From NCBI GenBank assembly GCA_946478755.1, contig CAMLDJ010000007.1, positions 1-56,503 on the forward strand: 56,503 bases of DNA, read 5' to 3'. Positions 25,652 through 33,786 of the stretch are shown here, one piece after another. A program made the position numbers and the translations under genes. Every line of letters begins with the position of its first letter. Within the stretch, counting starts at the first letter, position 1. The DNA is from an uncultured Pedobacter sp. (GTDB taxonomy: Bacteria > Bacteroidota > Bacteroidia > Sphingobacteriales > Sphingobacteriaceae). The notes beneath the pieces are model-generated. The model ran no database searches and was not told the origin of the DNA. It saw nothing but the letters and a program-made list of their open reading frames with translations.

Positions 25652-27958
25652 ATGATCGCACAACATTCAAATAAAAAAAATAAACAATTCATCAATTGGC
25701 ATGTATGCCTGTTTGGACTTGTTGTCTTTTTGTCTATTGCTTTCGAGGCGGTATCACAAGACAAGAAAAATAGCATTCCGATTGGTTTGGATGCTTATAC
25801 CATGTGGGATAAACTGCCCATGCAACGAATTGGGGTAAGAGCTTACATGCGAAGTACCTACGACCGTATAGGGGGTAATCACGCCGCCGATGCCTGTCAT
25901 TATCTGTTTGCCAATGAACAGGACCAGAATGTGTCCTTAGATGTGATGGGCAATGGCGTACTCTATTTCTTTCGCGCCAACCATTGGCATGGAAGCCCCT
26001 GGCACTTTTGGGTAGATGGAACGGATAACATTGTAAAAGAAACTGGGACTGCAGATCCGGTGAATGCAAAAAGAGTATTTAAGGACACTGAATTTATTCC
26101 GGCTCATCCCTTTCCAAAGCCTTTGGCGTGGACCTGGGCGGCAACAAAAGGTGCAGACTTGATCTGGACTCCCATGCCTTTTAAAGAGTCATTGCGGATT
26201 GCTTATTCAAGAACTTACTATGGCACTGGTTATTATATCTATCAGTTATATGCAAGCGGCTTAAATCTTTCTGGTCCGGTTAAGACATGGGATATCAACT
26301 CGCGTCCAAATCAAAAAGTGGTGGATTTGATTAACAGGTCAGGAACTGATATTGCACCTAAGAACATCCTAAAGAAAACTGGCAAAATTACCTTGAATAA
26401 AGAGCGGATTGTTTTTGCTGATATCAAGTCCAGTGCTTCATCCATTAGGGCAATTAAATTTACGCTGCCGCTTGATAAAGCCATAGAATTAGAGCGGTTA
26501 ACATTAAAGGTCACTTGGGATCAGGCTAAAATGCCATCCATAGATGCCCCGTTATCTTTGTTTTTTGGTGCTGGAACTTTATACAATAGAGAAAATAAGG
26601 AATACCTGGTAAAAGGTTTCCCAATCAACATCAGGTATGATTATCCGAATAAGAAAGTTGAACTCTCGTGTTATTACCCAATGCCTTTTTTCAGCGCTGC
26701 TAAATTTGAACTGGCTGGAATAAAGCCAAGCAATGCGGAGATTACCTACGAAATCCGCTATGAACCGTTAAAATCGCCTATTCATCAATCTAGCTATTTT
26801 CATGCTACCTATAAAGATATTCCCAATCCAGAATTGGGACAGGACATGACCTACCTGGACACGAAAGGTATAGAAGGACACGAAGAATGGTCTGGCAGTT
26901 TTGTGGGTACCTCCTTCATTTTTTCTCACCAGGCCAACCTGGGAACGCTGGAAGGAGATCCTCGTTTCTTTTTTGATGATAGCGAAAGTCCACAGGCATA
27001 TGGGACAGGCACAGAAGAATGGGCTGGAGGAGGCGATTACTGGGGCGGTGAGAACATGACCTTACCATTTGCCGGGCATCCTTGCGGGGCCAATGGGAAA
27101 AATAAAGCGAAGCATGAAAAGGACCTGATTGAATCGGCGTATCGCTTTTTAATTGCCGATATGATGCCCTTTGGCCATAGAGCCGTCATCCGTTTCGAAC
27201 ATGGTGGAGAAAATTTGGCAGAAGAGCATTATGAGGCAGTTACTTACTGGTATGGCTTGCCTGCAGCTTCATTAGTTAAAACCGATGGGATTGATATTGG
27301 CAACCCAACGAGCGAAAAGGCACATCATTATTATTCACCAATGGCTTCATCGCCAGTTTCGATTACCTCGCGGTATGAGTTTGGTATCGATACCTTCCCC
27401 AAAAAAGCTTGGGCGATGGATGCCAATAAGATAGCGGGATATAAAGAAAAGATGAATACCGAAATCTATCCTGCAAAAACGATGGATGGTCGGTATACAC
27501 GTGGAAGTTCAACATTTGTGGTCGAATTAACTGCTAATAATCAGGGTGCTCTTATACGGAGAACGCTAGATTATAGTTTCCCTAATCAGACCGCAACTGT
27601 TTACATCGCTTCAATTGATCAAAAACAACAAGGTGCTGCACCCAAATGGGAAAAAGCAGGCACCTGGTACTTGGCAGGGTCAAATACGGCCATTTATTCT
27701 TATCCAAAAGGAGAGACCGATAACCGGAAGATTGAAGTAGAAACTTCTAACAGGAGATTTAGAGACGATGAATTCCTAATTCCCGCAAGCCTTACCAAAG
27801 GAAAAGCTGCTATTCGTGTAAAAATTGAATTTGTGCCAAATGAACAAGCCTTATATCCAGATTTCCCTTTTCCAAACCAAAGTGCATGGAGCGAACTAAA
27901 ATATGATGTGTATAGCTATGTGCTCCCAAATTTTAAACTAAAGAAATTATCACAATAA
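25652..27958 (+). CDS. large GH172 (DUF2961) family protein D, two-part
   Basis: 768 residues, nearly twice the usual GH172 length. The N-terminal signal ends at about residue 37. GH172 core motifs lie in the middle: MGNGVLYFFRANHWHG, LFFGAGTLYNRENKEY, YYPMPFFSAAKFEL, LEGDPRFFFDDSE and GTGTEEWAGGGDYW, with the two glutamates 21 residues apart. After the core, residues ~600-768 form an additional beta-rich domain (RYTRGSSTFVVELTANNQGALI; PASLTKGKAAIRVKIEFV) that could bind carbohydrate. Such long forms occur beside short ones in D-arabinan PULs. It precedes the esterase gene by 4 bases. Confidence 0.85.
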   Translation: MIAQHSNKKNKQFINWHVCLFGLVVFLSIAFEAVSQDKKNSIPIGLDAYTMWDKLPMQRIGVRAYMRSTYDRIGGNHAADACHYLFANEQDQNVSLDVMGNGVLYFFRANHWHGSPWHFWVDGTDNIVKETGTADPVNAKRVFKDTEFIPAHPFPKPLAWTWAATKGADLIWTPMPFKESLRIAYSRTYYGTGYYIYQLYASGLNLSGPVKTWDINSRPNQKVVDLINRSGTDIAPKNILKKTGKITLNKERIVFADIKSSASSIRAIKFTLPLDKAIELERLTLKVTWDQAKMPSIDAPLSLFFGAGTLYNRENKEYLVKGFPINIRYDYPNKKVELSCYYPMPFFSAAKFELAGIKPSNAEITYEIRYEPLKSPIHQSSYFHATYKDIPNPELGQDMTYLDTKGIEGHEEWSGSFVGTSFIFSHQANLGTLEGDPRFFFDDSESPQAYGTGTEEWAGGGDYWGGENMTLPFAGHPCGANGKNKAKHEKDLIESAYRFLIADMMPFGHRAVIRFEHGGENLAEEHYEAVTYWYGLPAASLVKTDGIDIGNPTSEKAHHYYSPMASSPVSITSRYEFGIDTFPKKAWAMDANKIAGYKEKMNTEIYPAKTMDGRYTRGSSTFVVELTANNQGALIRRTLDYSFPNQTATVYIASIDQKQQGAAPKWEKAGTWYLAGSNTAIYSYPKGETDNRKIEVETSNRRFRDDEFLIPASLTKGKAAIRVKIEFVPNEQALYPDFPFPNQSAWSELKYDVYSYVLPNFKLKKLSQ

Positions 27959-27962
27959 ATCT

Positions 27963-29357
27963 ATGTGCAGAATACTGATCATCGCACTCTGGTGCATTAC
28001 CTTCTCGAGCTATGGCAATATCAGATTGCCAAATATAATCGGCAGCAATATGGTTTTGCAGCAACAAGGCACCGTGAAAATCTGGGGTAGCTGCGAACCC
28101 GGAGAGAAGATAGCCTTAACTACTTCTTGGAACAACAAAACCTATAACACCATCGGCACTGGACACGCCCGCTTTGAAATTAACATTGCCACTCCAATTG
28201 CCGGTGGCCCTTATCAGATTAAATTGAAAGGAAACAATAACATTGTGCTCCAAAACATTTTAATAGGTGAAGTTTGGGTATGCTCGGGCCAGAGTAATAT
28301 GGAAATGTGCGAAAAATGGGGCCTTCCGGATGTGAAGGCGGAATTGCCAACAGCGAACAATCCAAATATCCGGTTTTTTCATATCCCCAGAACCTCGTCG
28401 CCATATCCACAAGATAATAGCGATGGAAACTGGACGGCTTGTGATAGCAATTCGTTACGGACATTTAGTGCAGTGGCCTATTTTTTTGGAAAAAAACTTA
28501 ACCGGCAGCTCAATGTGCCAATTGGCCTGATAGAAGCCAGTTGGGGTGGAACAACGGCGGAAGTGTGGACACCAGATAGTGTTGTAAACAACGATCCCGT
28601 TTTGAAGGAAGCTGCAAAAAAGAATCCGCCGAATACGCAGTGCCCCGTGATACCAGGATTATGCTACAATGCTATGATAGCTCCAATTACCAATTACTCA
28701 ATAGCTGGAACAATATGGTACCAAGGTGAAAATAACACTGGAACAGCAAGTACCTATTCCCAACTTTTCAAAAAAATGATCGATAGTTGGCGTAAAATGT
28801 GGAAAAAGAATTTTCCATTCTATTATGTACAAATTGCTCCCTTTAAATATAAGGTTAAGCATACCGGCGCTTTACTAAGGGAGGCACAGCAACAGAGTAT
28901 GGACCATCCAAATACAGGGATGGTGGTTACCACAGATCTTGTGGCAGATACCAATAATGTGCACCCTATTAATAAACATGATGTTGGACTGCGCCTGGCA
29001 AATTGGGCACTTGCCGAAACCTATCAAAAGAAGACACCCGCTTACAAAAGTCCCTTCTTTAAAAATATCAGGATTAAGGGAAATAAGGCTTTACTTGAGT
29101 TTCAAGAAGTAGGAAGTGGCTTGATGATGAAAGGCAAGACACCCATAGAACTGGTTATCGCCGGCGATGATCAGGTATTTCATCCTGCAGAGGCCACCAT
29201 TAAACATAACGTTATTACCGTTTGGAGCAAAGCAGTAGCCAGGCCTGCAGCCGTGCGCTTTGGCTTCCGTGATGCTGCAATCGGCAACCTGTTTAGTAAA
29301 GATGGACTTCCGGTAATTCCATTCCGAACAGACAATTGGCCAGTACAACAAAAATAA
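27963..29357 (+). CDS. sialate O-acetylesterase-type (SASA, GDSL-like) carbohydrate esterase
   Basis: 464 residues with a signal peptide (ends SSYG). The SASA pattern is present: LPNIIGSNMVLQQ, then VWVCSGQSNMEM (GQSNM with the catalytic Ser), WGGTTAEVWTP, and NNVHPINKHDVGLRLA with the catalytic His. Such enzymes remove O-acetyl or similar ester groups from glycans, periplasmically. In a D-arabinan context the known esters would be succinyl or acetyl groups, but this is inference. It lies between the long GH172 gene (4-base gap) and GH20. Confidence 0.9.
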   Translation: MCRILIIALWCITFSSYGNIRLPNIIGSNMVLQQQGTVKIWGSCEPGEKIALTTSWNNKTYNTIGTGHARFEINIATPIAGGPYQIKLKGNNNIVLQNILIGEVWVCSGQSNMEMCEKWGLPDVKAELPTANNPNIRFFHIPRTSSPYPQDNSDGNWTACDSNSLRTFSAVAYFFGKKLNRQLNVPIGLIEASWGGTTAEVWTPDSVVNNDPVLKEAAKKNPPNTQCPVIPGLCYNAMIAPITNYSIAGTIWYQGENNTGTASTYSQLFKKMIDSWRKMWKKNFPFYYVQIAPFKYKVKHTGALLREAQQQSMDHPNTGMVVTTDLVADTNNVHPINKHDVGLRLANWALAETYQKKTPAYKSPFFKNIRIKGNKALLEFQEVGSGLMMKGKTPIELVIAGDDQVFHPAEATIKHNVITVWSKAVARPAAVRFGFRDAAIGNLFSKDGLPVIPFRTDNWPVQQK

Positions 29358-29371
29358 GATAAATTATTAAA

Positions 29372-31672
29372 ATGACTACGTATTCAAAAATTTATATTAC
29401 TATTCTATTGCTATTCGTTCATGGTGTGATATGCGCCCGGCAGGAGCGCTTGAATCCAACTTCATTTGTTGATGACATTGCGATCATCCCAAAGCCATCG
29501 ACGGTGAAGCGTTTAAAAAGCGACTTCTTTTTAAACAGGCAAACAACAATTACATACAATGACAAATCGGCGATGGGAACGGCTGAGCTGTTGAACGAAT
29601 TTCTGTTTTCTAACTATGGATTCCGCCTGAAAGCCCAGAAATTGGGTTCAGTGTTATCAAAAAATCCAACTATTAATTTGTTGCATTTAACCAGTACCAA
29701 AACCGAAAGTTACAAGCTGGACATCCAAAAAGGGCAAGTAAAAATAGCTGGCGATGCCGCAGGACTTTTTTACGGTATCCAAACATTACAACAATTGTTG
29801 CCTGTACAGAACGCTGCCCAACTCAAACTTCCGGGCGTTTTTATAGTTGATGAACCTCGTTTTGCCTATCGCGGGTTAATGCTCGATGTGAGCCGCCACT
29901 TTTTTCCCGTAAGCTATATTAAAAAGTTTATTAATATCATGTCGCAGTATAAGTTCAATAATTTTCATTGGCATTTAACAGACGATCAAGGCTGGAGGAT
30001 AGAAATAAAAAAATATCCCAACTTGCAGGCAGTGGGTGCTTGGCGCGAACCAACATCACTTGAAAATGGTTCGCCACAAATAAAAAATGGCCGTTATGGC
30101 GGATATTATACACAGGAAGAAATAAAGGAAGTAGTCGCTTTTGCAAATACAAGGCACATCAATATTATTCCAGAGATCGAAATGCCTGGCCATTCAAATG
30201 CTGCCTTAGCTGCATATCCTTGGTTAGGCTGCATCAATCAACCTTATAAAGTGTTAACACGCGGAACTATCAGTCCAAATGTTTATTGTGCAGGCAACGA
30301 TTCTGTATTCAACTTTCTTGAAGGGGTGCTCGATGAGGTGGTTGCACTATTTCCAGGAAAATACATCCATATTGGTGGCGATGAAACGCCAAAAGATCGA
30401 TGGAAGGTTTGTGCAAAGTGCCAGGCGCGAATAAAAAACCTGGGCCTTAAAGATGAACACGAACTGCAGAGTTATTTTGTTCAGCGTATAGAAAAATACA
30501 TCAATGCAAAAGGTCGTACCATCATAGGTTGGGATGAAATATTAGAAGGGGGATTGGCGCCCAATGCCACTGTGATGAGCTGGCGGGGTGAAAGCGGAGG
30601 GATAGAAGCAGCACGTCTTCATCATGATGTGGTGATGAGTCCATATCCTTATGTATACCTCGATTACTCCCAGGGATCGGCTCTTGAACCACATTATGCG
30701 GGTGGTTATACCCCGTTATCAAAAGTCTACAGCTATGATCCGCTACCATCATTACTTACCGAAGATCAACAAAAATACATTAAAGGAATACAGGCAAATA
30801 CATGGGCCGAACAGATACCTAATGAAAATCATGTAGATTATATGGTATATCCACGTGCACTGGCAGTGGCGGAAATAGGCTGGTCAATAGACCGGAAAAA
30901 AGATTTCAAAGTGTTTTCGGAAAAGGTTGCTGATCGGCTAATTAGACTTGACCAGCAGCAAGTGAATTTCAGGATTCCCGAACCATATGGTCTCCGGGAT
31001 TCAATCACCACTGTAAAAGATATGACCATCACCCTGCGACCTGCAGTAAAGGGAGCGGTCGTTTATTTTACGACTGATGGCAGTGCTCCAACAGAAAAAA
31101 GCCCAAAAGCTGACCATCCAATCGTGCTGTCATTAATTGATAATACACCAATATTGATGAGTACGCTCACTATTTTACCATCTGGTAGGAAGAGCGCTAT
31201 TTATACTGGTACTTATCTAAAGAAATCTTTTCATCAATCCATACAACCAACTGTTGCACCACAAAGTGGCCTACAGTTTAAAACCATTTATAAGCCTGTA
31301 AAAGCTGCCAAAACTTTTTCAATTGAAAGTGCCGATACAAGTGGTACCATTAAGAGCTTCAGCTTAACATCATTTGCCAATAAATCTGTGTTTGCAACCA
31401 GCTATGAAGGTTATTTCCTAGCAGATACAGCTGCCATTTATACTTTCAAGATCAACTCAGACGATGGCGCTGTACTCTATATTGATGATGAGCTTATCGT
31501 AGATAATGATGGACAACATCCCCCAACGGAAAAAACTGGTGCCGTTCCTTTGCTAATAGGATTGCACAAAATTAGTTTGAAATACTTCGATGGTGGAGGT
31601 GGTAAAGCACTAAATGTTAGTGTTGCTGTAAATGGCCTGGCCTATGAACTGAAGAATAACTTATTTCATTGA
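29372..31672 (+). CDS. GH20 beta-N-acetylhexosaminidase with C-terminal PA14-like domain
   Basis: 766 residues, signal peptide at the start. GH20b domain (~35-150), then the catalytic TIM barrel (HWHLTDDQGWRIEIKKYP; EIEMPGHSNAAL) with the D337-E338 catalytic pair in GGDETP. A chitobiase C-terminal-like region follows, then a PA14-like beta domain (~645-766: SYEGYFLADTAAIYTFKINS, DDGAVLYIDDE, LKYFDGGGG). It removes terminal beta-GlcNAc or GalNAc, implying that the target glycan or an attached chain contains N-acetylhexosamine. The start ATG lies within an operator-like sequence (29373-29386). Confidence 0.93.
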   Translation: MTTYSKIYITILLLFVHGVICARQERLNPTSFVDDIAIIPKPSTVKRLKSDFFLNRQTTITYNDKSAMGTAELLNEFLFSNYGFRLKAQKLGSVLSKNPTINLLHLTSTKTESYKLDIQKGQVKIAGDAAGLFYGIQTLQQLLPVQNAAQLKLPGVFIVDEPRFAYRGLMLDVSRHFFPVSYIKKFINIMSQYKFNNFHWHLTDDQGWRIEIKKYPNLQAVGAWREPTSLENGSPQIKNGRYGGYYTQEEIKEVVAFANTRHINIIPEIEMPGHSNAALAAYPWLGCINQPYKVLTRGTISPNVYCAGNDSVFNFLEGVLDEVVALFPGKYIHIGGDETPKDRWKVCAKCQARIKNLGLKDEHELQSYFVQRIEKYINAKGRTIIGWDEILEGGLAPNATVMSWRGESGGIEAARLHHDVVMSPYPYVYLDYSQGSALEPHYAGGYTPLSKVYSYDPLPSLLTEDQQKYIKGIQANTWAEQIPNENHVDYMVYPRALAVAEIGWSIDRKKDFKVFSEKVADRLIRLDQQQVNFRIPEPYGLRDSITTVKDMTITLRPAVKGAVVYFTTDGSAPTEKSPKADHPIVLSLIDNTPILMSTLTILPSGRKSAIYTGTYLKKSFHQSIQPTVAPQSGLQFKTIYKPVKAAKTFSIESADTSGTIKSFSLTSFANKSVFATSYEGYFLADTAAIYTFKINSDDGAVLYIDDELIVDNDGQHPPTEKTGAVPLLIGLHKISLKYFDGGGGKALNVSVAVNGLAYELKNNLFH
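29373..29386. promoter_or_regulatory. internal LacI-type operator overlapping the GH20 start codon
   Basis: TGACTACGTATTCA matches the PUL operator at 13 of 14 positions. It begins one base after the A of the GH20 start codon, so codons 1-5 double as a binding site. It could block elongating RNA polymerase, control an internal promoter, or be a chance match. Confidence 0.5.
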
Positions 31673-31693
31673 TAAACTTAAACGCATTAAATA

Positions 31694-32680
31694 ATGGACT
31701 TCAAGAAAACAACAATGCTCCTTATATTTCTCCTTACATTTTTGGACATAAGTTATGGTCAAAAAAAAGGAAGATTTATATATGTTCCGATTATTGATGG
31801 CAAGTGGTGGGATATCACGAACAATCCCGATATTGGTGAATACAACTCTCCAAAACAGCAGACCGTTGATTTTGGAGTTTGGCAAGCAGCCGATGGGTCT
31901 ATTCAGCTGTGGTCTTGCATAAGAGCCACAAAAGCACCAGGTTTTACTCGTTTATTTTATCGCTGGGAAGGGCGAAATATTTTGGATACCGCTTGGATAC
32001 CAAAAGGCATCGCTATGGAAGCTGACACTACTTTAGGAGAGGCTAAGGGTGGATTGCAGGCACCATTTGTACTCAAGGAGAAGAACGAATTTTATATGTT
32101 CTATGGAGATTGGAACCGCATCTGCCTGGCAAAAAGTACCGATGGCAAAAACTTTAAGAGAGTGTTGAACAAGGCTGGCAATCCATCCTTATTCGAAGGA
32201 CCGATGATTTGTAGCCGGGACCCTATGGTGATCAAAATAGCGGATATATTTTATTGCTATTATGCGGCCCATATTGAAAATGATAGCCCTGTTATAAAAA
32301 TGAAGACGGCTGTCTTTTGCCGTACCTCTAAAGACCTTAAAAACTGGAGCGAGGCGGTAATCGTTTCAAGTGGGGGCAGCGCAGTTACAGGTACGAGATG
32401 GCACGGCGGCGATGCGGAATGTCCTTTTGTAGTGAAACTACAAGATCAATATGTTTTATTCCGCAACCAGGATTATGGTAAAAACGGTCTAAACACACAA
32501 TATTCTTCAAAAGACCCTTTAGATTTTGGTGCAGATAGCGATCGGGATATGGTAGGTCAACTTCCTATCGCCGCACCTGAGGTGATCAAGATAAGAGACC
32601 AATATTATATTGTTGCGCTCAAACCTGGTTTAAATGGCATGCGCGTAGCCAAGCTTTCTTTTGTAAGAAAACAATTGTAA
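31694..32680 (+). CDS. five-bladed propeller glycosidase with GH32-type motifs
   Basis: 328 residues, signal peptide ends ISYGQ. The clan GH-J pattern is visible: an Asp near the first strand (QTVDFGVW), the RDP motif (CSRDPMVIKIADIFYCYY) and the EC motif (GGDAECPFVV). GH32 uses Asp in WMNDPN, Asp in RDP and Glu in EC, and cleaves D-fructofuranosides. The N-terminal motif here is not WMNDPN, so it is a distant member or a new family. As D-arabinofuranose resembles D-fructofuranose without C1, a D-arabinofuranosidase role is a reasonable hypothesis. It is followed by a related gene. Confidence 0.6.
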   Translation: MDFKKTTMLLIFLLTFLDISYGQKKGRFIYVPIIDGKWWDITNNPDIGEYNSPKQQTVDFGVWQAADGSIQLWSCIRATKAPGFTRLFYRWEGRNILDTAWIPKGIAMEADTTLGEAKGGLQAPFVLKEKNEFYMFYGDWNRICLAKSTDGKNFKRVLNKAGNPSLFEGPMICSRDPMVIKIADIFYCYYAAHIENDSPVIKMKTAVFCRTSKDLKNWSEAVIVSSGGSAVTGTRWHGGDAECPFVVKLQDQYVLFRNQDYGKNGLNTQYSSKDPLDFGADSDRDMVGQLPIAAPEVIKIRDQYYIVALKPGLNGMRVAKLSFVRKQL

Positions 32681-32703
32681 TTATCTCCATTGATATATTA
32701 AAG

Positions 32704-33681
32704 ATGAAAAACAAAGTTTGTTTAACCCTGGCATTGATTACTTGCATCGCCATTACTCATGGTCAGAAGAAAGTTTTGCCGAGCAAAAGAAAATATGAAA
32801 TCCCATATATCAATGGAGCTTTCCAGCATATTTTTAATCCAAATGAGAGTCGTTCACAAGAAGACACTACCTGGTATACAAACGACCATTGTTTTGTAAA
32901 GGACAACGCTGGTACCTGGCACGCCTATGGTATCATCGGTCATAAGCCCATAGATCCATGGAAAGGCGAAAATAGGTTCTTTCATATCACCGCAAAGTCC
33001 ATCACACAACGAAAATGGGTAGACAATGGCGATGCCATGAAAGTTCAAGAGGGGATTGAACGCGTATTATGGGCGCCACATATTGTCAAAGACCGCAAAA
33101 CATATTATGTCTTCTATAATACCGGCAATATGCAAAAAGATGCGCCAGCGACACCATCATGGGGCCAGTTGCGCATGGCAAAAAGCACAGACCTAAAGAA
33201 TTGGGAGAGATTCGAACTGAACCCGCTTTTCAGCGATCCTGGCCATGCCAGGGATTCATTTGTAATGAAGTATAAAAATAAGTATTACTACTACTATACC
33301 AGGTTATACAATGAAGTAGACCAACGTTCGGTAATCGCACTTAGAACGGGTCCAGATCTTTTTCATTGGAGCGGCCCAAAGATAGTACACCTACAGCCCC
33401 AAAAGGTAAACTGGGGAGAAGATGCCGAAAGCCCGTTCATTATCTTCAGAAAAGGGATTTTCTATCTTTTCGTTTGCAGGGCGAGAACCAAATATAACCA
33501 AACCGATGTCTACTGGTCTGAAGATCCCGAGAATTTCCCGCGAACACAATTCGCTTGTACACTACCATTGCACGCGGCTGAAGTTATTTACGATAGACAA
33601 GAGGGTTATTTTATTTCTAATACAGGTTGGGATAAAAAAGGAGTGTACCTGGCTTCCTTAAGTTGGAAAACCATTAGATAA
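32704..33681 (+). CDS. GH32/GH43-like five-bladed propeller protein, paralogue 1
   Basis: 325 residues, signal peptide ends THGQ. Propeller motifs: WYTNDHCFV (first Asp), LWAPHIVKDRKTYYVFY, GHARDSFVMKYKNKYYYYY (RD motif), WGEDAESPFIIFRKGIFYLF (Glu in the AESPF position of the GH32 'EC' motif) and VHLQ-type blade ends. The three acidic residues fit a retaining or inverting clan F/J glycosidase, but the exact family is not one I can name. A close paralogue is encoded at 38609, with two large enzyme genes between. Probably periplasmic. Confidence 0.65.
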   Translation: MKNKVCLTLALITCIAITHGQKKVLPSKRKYEIPYINGAFQHIFNPNESRSQEDTTWYTNDHCFVKDNAGTWHAYGIIGHKPIDPWKGENRFFHITAKSITQRKWVDNGDAMKVQEGIERVLWAPHIVKDRKTYYVFYNTGNMQKDAPATPSWGQLRMAKSTDLKNWERFELNPLFSDPGHARDSFVMKYKNKYYYYYTRLYNEVDQRSVIALRTGPDLFHWSGPKIVHLQPQKVNWGEDAESPFIIFRKGIFYLFVCRARTKYNQTDVYWSEDPENFPRTQFACTLPLHAAEVIYDRQEGYFISNTGWDKKGVYLASLSWKTIR

Positions 33682-33786
33682 ATAAAACTGATATAGGACA
33701 ACATGCTAAAACTTTGAGGTAACCATGCGAGTGATCAATCAGCTAATAACAGTTGAAATTTCGGCAATTATTAAAAAAATATAAAG

